Source: DMER64 sp964600385 (GTDB taxonomy: Bacteria > Bacteroidota > Bacteroidia > Bacteroidales > UBA932). From it: 64,000 bases of DNA. Positions 52,168-60,600 of the stretch are shown piece by piece. Position numbers and translations under genes: made by a program. Position 1 is the first letter of the stretch. Every line of letters begins with the position of its first letter. The DNA lies in assembly GCA_964600385.1 (NCBI GenBank), contig CAZRJC010000003.1:62001-126000 (forward strand), written 5' to 3'. The notes under the pieces were generated by a model. That model did not search any database, was not told where the DNA came from, and was given only the letters and a program-made list of their open reading frames with translations.

Positions 52168-52878
52168 TTATGCCTGTATGATAAACACACAGGGTTTTTT
52201 ATGCCACTTTCCCTCGAAATCGGGTTTGTTCTTTTTCCACTCATCAACAGTGAGGGTGCATATAAACGATCCGGGTGAAGTCAGGTCTATAGCCAGTGTA
52301 ATGCGTGTTGAACCCAGACAGGTATCCAGCAGATCGTTCATGAGTGCTCCGTTCCGGTAAGGCGTCTCAATAAAAAGCTGTGTCTGGCCTTCCGCCCCCG
52401 ATCTTTTTTCCAACTCCTTTATCCGCCGGCGCCTCGCTTCGGGTTTCACGGGCAGGTATCCGTTAAAGGCAAACTGTTGTCCGTTGAGCCCCGAGGCCAT
52501 GAGCGCCATCATAAGCGATGAGGGGCCCGGCATGGGTTCTACCAAAAAACCTTCTTTGTGGGCCAGAGCCACCAGGCCGGCTCCCGGATCGGCCACAGCC
52601 GGAAGTCCTGCTTCGGAAATCAGACCCATGGAGTACCCTTGTCGCATGGGGTCAAGCAGCTCGTATAATTCTTCATCACGCGTATGTTCGTTCAGCTCGG
52701 AAAAATGCAATGTCGCAACAGACAGTCCTGCACGGGACAGATACCTTCTTGCCGTACGCAGCTCCTCCACCACAAAATAGTTCAGTGTGCGAACCCTGTC
52801 CAGGCAATCGGAGGGCAATACCCCGGTAACGGGCACATCGCCCAGCGGCGAGGGAATCAAATATAAAACGGGCTTCAT
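52168..52878 (-). CDS. RsmI-like SAM-dependent methyltransferase (tetrapyrrole methylase fold)
   Basis: 236 residues. LYLIPSPLGD at the N-terminus, VVEELRTARRYLSRAG, SEAGLPAVADPGAGLV and EPMPGPSSLMMALMASG are the family's SAM-binding marks. The Bacteroidota version is shorter than E. coli RsmI (about 286). 2'-O-methylation of C1402 in 16S rRNA is the family function, though this shorter subgroup is not certain to share it. The start overlaps mltG by 4 bases. Confidence 0.82.
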   Translation of the reverse strand: MKPVLYLIPSPLGDVPVTGVLPSDCLDRVRTLNYFVVEELRTARRYLSRAGLSVATLHFSELNEHTRDEELYELLDPMRQGYSMGLISEAGLPAVADPGAGLVALAHKEGFLVEPMPGPSSLMMALMASGLNGQQFAFNGYLPVKPEARRRRIKELEKRSGAEGQTQLFIETPYRNGALMNDLLDTCLGSTRITLAIDLTSPGSFICTLTVDEWKKNKPDFEGKWHKKPCVFIIQA

Positions 52879-53912
52879 TTTCCTAAACTTTTCTGCTGAT
52901 TCATCCGGGTTGTCAGCGCCTTCTGGAACTTACGGGCATTCTTGTTGTGTTCTTTCAGGTTCGATGCAAAATTGTGGTAGCCGCTGAAATCCTCTTTGGC
53001 ACAAAAATATATATAATCATGCCGGGTATAATCGAGTACGGCATCAAGTGCCTCTATGGGAGGAATGCTGATGGGCCCCGGGGGTAATCCTTTGTTTTTA
53101 TAGGTATTATAAGGAGAATCTATACGAATGTGAATCTTCAGAACCCTTCTTATACTGTAATCACGGGCTGCGAAAATGAGTGTGGGATCTGCCTGGAGGG
53201 GCATTCCAATCCTCAGCCGGTTCATGTAAACACCGGCGACAACAGGCATTTCATCTGCCTTTTTTGTTTCTTCGTAAACAATCGAAGCCAGTGTACTTAC
53301 CTGGTGAGGGGTCAGTCCGATTTTTGAAGCTTTATCCAGACGATCCTTATTCCAGAATTTCTCATATTCTGCATACATGCGTTTAAGCAGTTCTTCACCC
53401 GACACATTCCAGAATACCTCATAGGTATTGGGAATAAACATGCCTCTGAGGCTGACCGAATCGAACCCGAAGGAGCGTATAAGGGAATCGTTGCGCAGGT
53501 ACATAAGCATTGAGGCCGAATCAATCTCGAGCCGCCTTGACATCACCGAGGCGAGTTTTTCAAACGTACGTATGGTACCGGAAATGGTAAGATTCAAAGG
53601 ATCCTGCCATCCCATGGCCAGTTTTCTGGCGAGTGCCTTATTGTTCATGCCCGGCTCAATGGCATAGCGTCCGGGATGTACGTTGTCGGGCAGATTCTCA
53701 TGCCGGGCAGCCCAGAGAAAAAATGTTTCGTGCTTCAAAAAGCCGTTCATGCTCAGGCTGTCGACTAATTGCTCAAAACCGGCCTCGCGGGGAACGAGCA
53801 GATAGCCCGTTTTTCCATCGGGAGTCATGGTATTGCCGGCATAAAAAGTCTGGTAAAACAGCCAACCGGCAAAGGCTCCGGCAACAAGTAGAAAAAGGAG
53901 TATTTTCTTCAT
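52875..53912 (-). CDS. mltG: Endolytic murein transglycosylase MltG
   Basis: 345 residues: one N-terminal TM helix (~3-21), a LysM-like region, then the YceG domain with its catalytic Glu in LASIVYEETKKADEMPVVAGVYMNRL and the GMPLQADPT and PYNTYKNKGLPPGPI motifs. It cuts nascent glycan strands in the inner-membrane/periplasm space and so sets strand length. It is 9 bases downstream of another peptidoglycan hydrolase gene. Confidence 0.95.
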   Translation of the reverse strand: MKKILLFLLVAGAFAGWLFYQTFYAGNTMTPDGKTGYLLVPREAGFEQLVDSLSMNGFLKHETFFLWAARHENLPDNVHPGRYAIEPGMNNKALARKLAMGWQDPLNLTISGTIRTFEKLASVMSRRLEIDSASMLMYLRNDSLIRSFGFDSVSLRGMFIPNTYEVFWNVSGEELLKRMYAEYEKFWNKDRLDKASKIGLTPHQVSTLASIVYEETKKADEMPVVAGVYMNRLRIGMPLQADPTLIFAARDYSIRRVLKIHIRIDSPYNTYKNKGLPPGPISIPPIEALDAVLDYTRHDYIYFCAKEDFSGYHNFASNLKEHNKNARKFQKALTTRMNQQKSLGK

Positions 53913-53921
53913 GGAAACTAT

Positions 53922-54884
53922 TTATCTTAAACGCAATACGGTTCCTTCACTCACTTCCTGCTCCGGTGAGAGACCGTTCAGTTGGCACAGCGAACTCAAC
54001 CTGATGCCGTATTTCTGTGAGATGTAGTGTAACGTTTCTCCGCCACGCACCGCATGCGCATCCATTCCAATGGCTGCACGGCCCGCTTTACGCTGGATAT
54101 AAACCCTTTCGCCCACAGCAGGCTGACTGTGGCGGTCAACATCGTTAAACCTCATTATTTCGTGGTTGAAAAGCCGGAATTCGGCAGCCAGCGACTCGTA
54201 AGTGTCACCCGGAGCTGCCAGCACATAACGCTTTTTATTGGTGCTGTAAACCTTACGGTCAACAGATATCACAAAAAGATCTTCCGTTACGGGAGCTGTC
54301 GTTTCGGGATAAAGCATTTCCTCACCCGTAGAAGGATATGTATCGTACTGGTATAATTTGTTTTCTTTTATAAGGTCTATGAGCAGTTTGGCATATTGCG
54401 GATTGGTTGCATATCCGGCTGCCTTCAGACCGTGCGCCCAACCCTCGTAATCTTCATGTCCCAGATTGAACAGGCTGCCATACCTCGGTCTGGTCCTCAG
54501 AAACTCGGAGTGGTCCAAAAAAGAATCCTCGGCCCGTGCGTACTTGCGGAAACACTCCTGTGGCGCGTCATCGTCATGAAAAATACGATCCCCGTCCCAG
54601 TCGTGACATTTGATTCCAAAATGATTATTTGCCTCTACAGCCAGACGGCTGTTCCCGTTGCCGGATTCCAGACAGGCCTGTGCCAGAATTATACTGGCAG
54701 GTATGCCGTATCTGTGCATTTGCCTTATGGCAACATCTTTATATCTGTTTATATATTCATTTCTGGAAAGGACCCTGTTGTCAGATACCTGCGCTGCAAA
54801 CTCCGCTCCGGGAACCGGACTCATTCCCAGGGCAGAAATATAGAAAATAACAGGAAATGCCTTACGTACAAATGAATGTAACAT
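53922..54884 (-). CDS. Secreted glucosaminidase with two LysM domains
   Basis: 320 residues from the ATG at 54884. A signal peptide is followed by a GH73-like glucosaminidase (~35-190) with catalytic Glu in LAQACLESGNGNSRLA and NHFGIKCHDWDG. Then a weak LysM (~225-270, PGDTYESLAAEFRLF) and a clear C-terminal LysM (~275-318, RGGETLHYISQKYGI). It cleaves GlcNAc-MurNAc bonds in peptidoglycan. TACATTTG (54897 to 54890) is 5 bases before the start, so the leader is nearly absent. It heads the array down to the chrA pair. Confidence 0.9.
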   Translation of the reverse strand: MLHSFVRKAFPVIFYISALGMSPVPGAEFAAQVSDNRVLSRNEYINRYKDVAIRQMHRYGIPASIILAQACLESGNGNSRLAVEANNHFGIKCHDWDGDRIFHDDDAPQECFRKYARAEDSFLDHSEFLRTRPRYGSLFNLGHEDYEGWAHGLKAAGYATNPQYAKLLIDLIKENKLYQYDTYPSTGEEMLYPETTAPVTEDLFVISVDRKVYSTNKKRYVLAAPGDTYESLAAEFRLFNHEIMRFNDVDRHSQPAVGERVYIQRKAGRAAIGMDAHAVRGGETLHYISQKYGIRLSSLCQLNGLSPEQEVSEGTVLRLR

Positions 54885-54889
54885 GGGTG

Positions 54890-54916
54890 CAAATGTAGTA
54901 ACTTTTCTTATATTTG
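54890..54916. promoter_or_regulatory. Divergent promoters of glucosaminidase and cytidine deaminase genes
   Basis: TACATTTG on the minus strand (54897 to 54890) and TATATTTG on the plus strand (54909-54916) are 11 bases apart. Gaps to the start codons are 5 and 20 bases. Confidence 0.65.
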
Positions 54917-54936
54917 TTTTTAATAAAGATACCACT

Positions 54937-55407
54937 ATGAATAAAAGCACCCTGACCATTGAGTATACAGAAACCACTCCTGACCGTATGCCCCGTGAAG
55001 ATTCCCAGTTGCTGGAGAAGGCAGTCGCCGCCTGTGACAATGCATATGCACCGTACTCCCATTTTAAAGTGGGGGCAGCCGTCAGGCTTTCAGACGGTAT
55101 GGTTGTAACAGGAAACAATCAGGAAAATGTTTCTTTTCCAGCAGGGGTTTGCGCCGAACGCTCCGCACTGAATTATGCCCACGCCAATTATCCGGGAAAA
55201 TCGGTAGAAGCCATTGCCATTGCGGCTAAAAACAAAGAAATCCTATGCGAAAATCCCATATCGCCATGCGGTATCTGCAGGCAGGCACTCCTGGAAAGCG
55301 AAAAACGCGCAGGCAAACCCATTCGGATCATTCTGGGAAGTAACGGAACGGTTCGTATTTTTGAAAGCGTCAAGGATCTGCTTCCATTTGGATTTGATTC
55401 TTTCTAA
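54937..55407 (+). CDS. cdd: Cytidine deaminase
   Basis: 156 residues from the ATG at 54937. The earlier in-frame ATG at 54883 lies before the promoter element. Zinc-site motifs CAERSALNYA and PCGICRQALLE give the Cys ligands and the proton-shuttling Glu. The substrate segment YAPYSHFKVGAAV is present. It deaminates cytidine and deoxycytidine in pyrimidine salvage. SRP RNA follows 28 bases downstream with its own promoter. Confidence 0.95.
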   Translation: MNKSTLTIEYTETTPDRMPREDSQLLEKAVAACDNAYAPYSHFKVGAAVRLSDGMVVTGNNQENVSFPAGVCAERSALNYAHANYPGKSVEAIAIAAKNKEILCENPISPCGICRQALLESEKRAGKPIRIILGSNGTVRIFESVKDLLPFGFDSF

Positions 55408-55424
55408 ATTTTCTTACCTTTGTG

Positions 55425-55432
55425 CGGGGTAA
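55425..55432 (+). promoter_or_regulatory. TACCTTTG promoter element of SRP RNA
   Basis: TACCTTTG is preceded, after an 18-base spacer, by a TTTG (-33-like). The RNA's 5' end begins about 4 bases after the last G, which serves as an internal ruler for start-site placement in this genome. Confidence 0.75.
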
Positions 55433-55435
55433 GTC

Positions 55436-55529
55436 TTGTACGACCAGCTCCCACTGAACTCCCCCAGGGTTGGAAGACAGCAAGGGTAGGTGGTTGTAGC
55501 GGTGCGATACATTCAGCTTACCCTTTTTT
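55436..55529 (+). ncRNA. ffs: Small signal recognition particle RNA (4.5S type)
   Basis: About 94 bases fold into one long hairpin: 5' GGGTAAG pairs with 3' CTTACCC. The apical part contains the conserved SRP54/Ffh-binding core (AGGGTTGGAAGACAGCAAGGG, a GGAA tetraloop with the AGCA internal loop). The closing stem plus T6 acts as the terminator. It carries Ffh to translating ribosomes for membrane targeting. End positions are estimated from pairing. Confidence 0.93.
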
Positions 55530-55544
55530 ATTTAGTTGTTAGCC

Positions 55545-56642
55545 ATGAAAATAGCCGTAGGTCTGTCGGGCGGGGTAGATTCATCCGTTGCAGCCCTGTT
55601 ACTCAAACAACAGGGTCATGAAGTCATTGGGCTGTTCATGCGAAACTGGAACGACACTACCGGAACACTCCACGGAGAGTGTACCTGGGAAGACGATCTG
55701 GATCTGGCCAGGATGGTTGCCGGGAAACTGGACATCCCTTTTCATTTTATTGACCTGAGCGGCGAATACAGAAAACGTGTCGTGGACTATATGTTCAGCG
55801 AATACGAAAAAGGCCGGACACCCAATCCAGATGTGTTATGCAACCGCGAAATCAAATTCGATGCCTTCCTGAAAACCGCGCTTGAACTGGGGGCCGAAAA
55901 AGTGGCCACAGGTCATTATTGCCGTCTGGGAATTGCTCCGGGTGGCCTTTTCAGGCTTCTTGCGGGTGCCGATCGCAATAAAGACCAGTCCTATTTTTTG
56001 TGCCAGCTCAATCAGGAACAACTTTCCAAAGCCCTTTTTCCTATTGGGGATCTCATTAAACCCGAGGTAAGGCGGCTGGCATCGGCAGCAGGTCTGCCTA
56101 CGGCCGACCGCAAGGATTCTCAGGGCATCTGCTTTGTGGGTAAGGTAGACCTTCCCGTTTTTCTGCAGCAGAAACTCGAGGCCCGTGATGGAAATGTAGT
56201 TGAAATTTTCAGAGACGGCCGCCAGGAAGTGATCGGCCGGCATCAGGGGGCCCAGTTCTACACAATTGGCCAGCGAAAGGGATTGAATATAGGAGGCCAC
56301 AAAGAACCGCTTTTCGTGCTTTCTACCGATGTGGAAAACAATGTCATTTATGTTGGAGAAGGCCAGGACCATCCCGGTCTCTATCATAGTGAACTATTCA
56401 TAAGGGAGGATGAAATACACTGGATTCGCCCCGATCTGACCATGCAGGCAGGAGCCTCGGAAAGATTCAGTATTCGCATACGCTACCGGCAACCTTTGCA
56501 GGAAGGTACTCTTTTCCGTACGCCGGAAGGTATGGTCATTCATTTTGATGTACCCCAGCGGGGTATTACTCCGGGGCAGTTTGCCGCGTGGTATGCCGGC
56601 GATGAACTTACAGGTTCGGGGGTGATATCATCCCGTTCATGA
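55545..56642 (+). CDS. mnmA: tRNA-uridine 2-sulfurtransferase MnmA
   Basis: 365 residues from the ATG at 55545. A TTG three codons earlier is less likely. PP-loop GLSGGVDSSVAALLL, tRNA-contact NPDVLCNREIKF with the catalytic Cys, ATGHYCR, KDQSYFLC, and the second Cys in DSQGICFVGK. It makes 2-thiouridine at position 34 of Glu, Gln and Lys tRNAs. It directly follows the SRP RNA terminator. The 3' end overlaps the S41 protease by 35 bases. Confidence 0.95.
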   Translation: MKIAVGLSGGVDSSVAALLLKQQGHEVIGLFMRNWNDTTGTLHGECTWEDDLDLARMVAGKLDIPFHFIDLSGEYRKRVVDYMFSEYEKGRTPNPDVLCNREIKFDAFLKTALELGAEKVATGHYCRLGIAPGGLFRLLAGADRNKDQSYFLCQLNQEQLSKALFPIGDLIKPEVRRLASAAGLPTADRKDSQGICFVGKVDLPVFLQQKLEARDGNVVEIFRDGRQEVIGRHQGAQFYTIGQRKGLNIGGHKEPLFVLSTDVENNVIYVGEGQDHPGLYHSELFIREDEIHWIRPDLTMQAGASERFSIRIRYRQPLQEGTLFRTPEGMVIHFDVPQRGITPGQFAAWYAGDELTGSGVISSRS

Positions 56643-58215
56643 CTTCCAGCGCTTTCCGGTATACAGGCAGGGATGGATTAACTATACGGTAATATCCCGC
56701 CGTGCCGTAAAGACGTCCGGCAATGAGGCCTTTCATCTGCAGACGTATCTCCTGTTCCGATGCGGCCAGATCGGTTTCTCCGGGCACTACTTCCCTTGAT
56801 TGTGCAAAAGAAAGCAATTCTTCAAACGGGACGTCTCCCGTTCCGAATCCTTTTTCAAAATCGTCCAGAGCGGGAAACAAGGCTGTCAGATCCTTACGTT
56901 GCACATCCAGGTAATTGTTCATGAACTCATTTATAATGCCCCGTCTTACCAGATTAAAATAGAATCCCGAGTAAAAAGTGGTGTCTGCAGGTACAAATAC
57001 ATCGGGGAGAATACCCCCGGCTCCATACACGGTACGGCCTTCTATGAGTGTTTTGAATGCAAGTGAATCGGGTATCTGTATGCTGTCCGCAGAAAATTGT
57101 TCACCCCGCAGATAACGTTCCATAAAATCAGAATAATAGGCTTCCTTATCACCCATTTTATAGGGAGACTGAATGACTCTGCCGCTGGGAGTGTGGTAAC
57201 GTGCTATGGTGAGCCTGAGTTCAGATCCGTCCCTTAGTGTGAAAGACTGCTGAACAAGACCTTTACCAAAGGACCGTCTTCCCACTATCACTCCCCTGTC
57301 CCAGTCCTGTATTGCTCCGGCCACAATTTCACTGGCCGAGGCAGAACCTTCGTCAATCATAATCACAACGGGGGTTTCGGTAAAAAACCCGTTTCCTGTC
57401 GCATTGATGTCCTGACGAGGCATGTTGGCCCCTTCGGTGTAAAGGATCAGCTGATCCTTTTGTAAAAACTGTTCGGCAAGGAAAATGGCCGCTCCCAACA
57501 TACCGCCTGAGTTTCCGCACAAATCAATAATAAGCCCGCGGGGCTTTTCTGTCAGATCGCGAAAGGCATTGATGAATTCTTCCTGTGTAGTGATAGCGAA
57601 TTTATTCAGTTTGACATACATTACACCCGGGGCAGCCACATAGGATGCATCCATGCTGGTAATCGGAATCTTGTCCCGGACAACTTCGAAATACAAGGGC
57701 TCCGGCTCACCCGGACGGACCACTTTCAGGGCAACACGGGTACCTTTGGGCCCGCGAAGCAGACTGTAAACCTTCTGGTTGTTCAGGTCCGGGTTGCATA
57801 TATCCTCCCCGTTCACAGCAACAATACGGTCATCGGCACGAATGCCCACCTTTTCGGAAGGTGCCCCGGCTACGGGCTGCGCCACAACCAATGTATCCCG
57901 GAGTATGGTAAATTCAATGCCAATGCCTTCAAAGTTTCCCTCTAGGGGCTCATTTAAAGCTTTAACGTCCTTTTCCGGAATAAAAGCGGAATGCGGATCG
58001 AGCCGCTCGACCATATGTTCCAGCATATCGTCAACAAAGACGTTGGAATTTAATGTATCGAGGTAATATTCACGTATATAAAACAATGCCTGTCCGATTT
58101 TGTTAATCTGGCCATTCAGTTCATCGACAGACGACTGCGCACTCAATAGCGATCGTTGCGGTATTGTGACCAGACATCCTAAGATAATGAGGGACAAAAA
58201 GATTAATTTCTTCAT
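56608..58215 (-). CDS. S41 C-terminal processing peptidase with PDZ domain
   Basis: 535 residues from the ATG at 58215, giving the signal MKKLIFLSLIILGCLVTI. PDZ domain ~85-180 (GIGIEFTI, GIRADDRIVAVNG). The tail-specific protease domain follows with catalytic Ser in DEGSASASEIVAG and Lys in GRRSFGKGLVQ. It degrades or trims envelope proteins in the periplasm. TAATTTTG (58229 to 58222) stands 6 bases before the ATG. The 3' end overlaps mnmA by 35 bases. Confidence 0.93.
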   Translation of the reverse strand: MKKLIFLSLIILGCLVTIPQRSLLSAQSSVDELNGQINKIGQALFYIREYYLDTLNSNVFVDDMLEHMVERLDPHSAFIPEKDVKALNEPLEGNFEGIGIEFTILRDTLVVAQPVAGAPSEKVGIRADDRIVAVNGEDICNPDLNNQKVYSLLRGPKGTRVALKVVRPGEPEPLYFEVVRDKIPITSMDASYVAAPGVMYVKLNKFAITTQEEFINAFRDLTEKPRGLIIDLCGNSGGMLGAAIFLAEQFLQKDQLILYTEGANMPRQDINATGNGFFTETPVVIMIDEGSASASEIVAGAIQDWDRGVIVGRRSFGKGLVQQSFTLRDGSELRLTIARYHTPSGRVIQSPYKMGDKEAYYSDFMERYLRGEQFSADSIQIPDSLAFKTLIEGRTVYGAGGILPDVFVPADTTFYSGFYFNLVRRGIINEFMNNYLDVQRKDLTALFPALDDFEKGFGTGDVPFEELLSFAQSREVVPGETDLAASEQEIRLQMKGLIAGRLYGTAGYYRIVNPSLPVYRKALEVMNGMISPPNL

Positions 58216-58221
58216 ATCCTG

Positions 58222-58229
58222 CAAAATTA
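58222..58229 (-). promoter_or_regulatory. TAATTTTG promoter element of the S41 protease gene
   Basis: TAATTTTG on the minus strand ends 6 bases before the ATG at 58215, so the transcript would carry at most a base or two of leader. Confidence 0.55.
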
Positions 58230-58280
58230 GTAATTATTGTTCCCCTTGTAACATCTTTTTTTCTTTTGAAATATTATTTA

Positions 58281-58313
58281 GTAAATGCATTTACTATATT
58301 TGCATTTACTATA
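58281..58313 (+). promoter_or_regulatory. Repeat-flanked promoter (candidate operator) of the OprO/P-like porin operon
   Basis: GCATTTACTATA occurs twice (58287-58298 and 58302-58313, period 15). The first copy is half of the perfect palindrome GTAAATGCATTTAC (58281-58294). TATATTTG (58295-58302) lies between the repeats, about 47 bases before the porin ATG. The arrangement looks like an operator straddling the -7 box. Confidence 0.6.
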
Positions 58314-58349
58314 ACTGCTTTTACATTTTTTACCTAAACATAAATCAAC

Positions 58350-59333
58350 ATGAAGAAACTACTGTATTTTTCTTTTCTGCTATTTTTTTGTTTTGGCGGG
58401 CAGCATATTTACGGGCAGGATATCAACAGCATTCTTGCCAAACTTCCTTCCATCTCGGGATTTGTAAACCTTCGTTATCAATACGAAGACAATGCCAACG
58501 GCTTTGATATCCGCCGGGCCCGTCTGGATTTCAAAGGCAACCTGGCCAAATGGATGGATTACCGTTTGCAGGTGGATTTTGCCACCTCACCAAAGATCAT
58601 AGATGCATACATCCGCTTCAAGGCCAATCCGATGTTCAACATCCAGGTCGGACAGTTCAAGTATGCCTTCTCTCTGGAAAACCCCTACTCGCCCCTGACC
58701 GTGGAGACCATCGAAAATTCACAGGTAATCAGCTATTTGTCGGGATATAACGATGCTTCGGGTGTTAAGGCAGCGGGCCGTGATTTCGGGATCTCCTTCT
58801 ACGGAGGTTTCTTCCGGATGGATGACTACAACATTATCGACTACACGATAGGATTGTATAACGGTACCGGCATTAACGCAAAGGATGACAACAAACACAA
58901 AGATTTCACGGGAAGAATTGATATTCATCCAATAAAAGCCATCACCCTCTCCGGTTCCTATTACAACGGGAAACTGGGAGCCGACGGATCCCTTCAGCCG
59001 CGTGAGCGCTGGGGAGTAGGAGTACGTTACGACGACGGTAAAGCGCTTCTGCGTTCTGAATACATTAAAGGCAAAACATTTGACTTTGTGAGCGACGGTT
59101 TTTATGTTCTGGCAGGTTATAAATTTTGCGATAAAATCATGCCTCTCCTGAAATACGATTATATTCAAAAAGATCTGAGCGAAGAAAATTCGAAGCAGAC
59201 AAATTATATCATAGGAGTCGATTACTGGCCTTACAAGAACTTTCGTTTGCAGCTTAATTATACCTACCGGACTTATCACGACACCGCAAAAAACAGCGGA
59301 TTGCTAGGTTTAATGTTTACAGCCCGTTTCTAA
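58350..59333 (+). CDS. OprO/OprP-like outer-membrane porin
   Basis: 327 residues. Signal peptide MKKLLYFSFLLFFCFGGQHIYG, then GFVNLRYQYEDNANGFDIRRARLDFKG and QVGQFKYAFSLENPYS, typical of the phosphate-selective porin O/P family, and a C-terminal aromatic strand ending in LMFTARF. A 16-strand barrel for anion entry is expected. It is 19 bases upstream of a YeiH-type exporter gene in the same direction, so the pair probably handles the same anion. Confidence 0.85.
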   Translation: MKKLLYFSFLLFFCFGGQHIYGQDINSILAKLPSISGFVNLRYQYEDNANGFDIRRARLDFKGNLAKWMDYRLQVDFATSPKIIDAYIRFKANPMFNIQVGQFKYAFSLENPYSPLTVETIENSQVISYLSGYNDASGVKAAGRDFGISFYGGFFRMDDYNIIDYTIGLYNGTGINAKDDNKHKDFTGRIDIHPIKAITLSGSYYNGKLGADGSLQPRERWGVGVRYDDGKALLRSEYIKGKTFDFVSDGFYVLAGYKFCDKIMPLLKYDYIQKDLSEENSKQTNYIIGVDYWPYKNFRLQLNYTYRTYHDTAKNSGLLGLMFTARF

Positions 59334-59352
59334 TAACCTAAAATAAAAAATA

Positions 59353-60600
59353 ATGGAAAAAACTAAAAAACACTGGTGGTCGCAATACTATACAGAAGAC
59401 TGGATTATCGTTTTTGCCGCTGCCATCATTCTGGTGCTGGCCATTCTGGTTCCATCCGTTATGCCAAAAATGCCAAAGACTCTGGCAGAGTCCAAATCAT
59501 GGATGGACGCCGGCTATATGTTTCTCTTTCTGCTTGTAGTGACTTACCTGACTTCTTTTGTACTGCGCAAGCCTGTCAAAGGTGTGTTCCTGTCCTTTCT
59601 GACAATTTTTATCCTCGCCCTGCTTTCCAATGTGGTTGCTTCCATACCCGCGGTGAAAGAGACCGGACTGGAATCGGTATTTTTTGCCGTCATTTTCGGT
59701 TTGATAATCAGCAATCTGTTTGGGATTCCAAGATGGCTGAAACCAGCCATACAAAGTGAGTTCTACATTAAGATAGGAATCATAACCCTCGGATCCACCA
59801 TCCTTTTTGGAGAAGTGATGAAAGCAGGCGCTTACGGACTTGCACAAGCGCTGATTGTCGTTTTGGTTGTGTGGAATTTTGCTTTCTAGATAGCCGGTAA
59901 AATGAAAGTAGACGGCGAAATGGCTACCATGCTGGCCAGCGGTGTATCTATCTGCGGTGTTTCGGCAGCCATTGCCACCTGTGGTGTGATCAAGGGAGAT
60001 AACAAGAAATTGTCTACCGTCATTTCGCTTGTGCTGGTAATCGCCATCCCTATGATGTACCTGCTACCGTGGCTTTCCAACCTCATGGGTCTGAGCCCCG
60101 ATGTAGCCGGTGCCTGGCTGGGTGGAACCATAGACACGACCGGGGCCGTTGCCGCAGCCGGTACGCTGTTGGGAGAAGAAGCCGCCCAAACAGCCATCAT
60201 TGTAAAATCTTCCCAAAACGTACTATTGGGAATTGCCGCTTTCCTTATTGCCCTCTATTGGACCTATAAAGGAAAAGAAGGTCAGGAGAAGCCAACTGCC
60301 CGCCTGATCTGGGATCGTTTCCCGAAGTTTGTCGTGGGATTTATTCTGGCCTCACTGGTTTTCAGTATATTCTTTGACATAGAGAGCGCAAAAACCATAG
60401 GTAAAGTCACCAAAGGATTCAGCAACACACTCTTTAGCATTGCTTTCGTATGCATAGGCCTTGAAACCCGGTTTAAAGAGATTTTCTCGAAAGAGAACCG
60501 TCAGCCCCTGAAAGCATTCCTTACCGCACAGACTTTCAATATTGTGGTAACACTTTTTGTGGCCTGGATTCTGTTCGGGGTACTTAAACCTATGATGTAA
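59353..60600 (+). pseudogene. YeiH-family putative sulfate exporter interrupted by an in-frame TAG
   Basis: Read through, this is a 415-codon UPF0324/YeiH gene with about ten helices. The frame is broken only by TAG at 59887-59889: the upstream part ends VWNFAF, and the same frame resumes IAGKMKVDGEMATML and SGVSICGVSAAIAT, the family's central motif. A Trp codon (TGG) is the likely original. Everything else, including the C-terminus, is intact. Internal ATG 59902 could allow re-initiation to give two fragments of 178 and 232 residues. It may be a recent nonsense mutation or an assembly error. TAG is used as a normal stop elsewhere (23807, 26830). Confidence 0.8.

Noticed and set aside
59887..59889. 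Amber codon as sign of genetic code change or pyrrolysine
   Set aside because: TAG ends other normal genes in the window (23807-23809, 26830-26832), and the site matches a Trp position, so a nonsense change is simpler.
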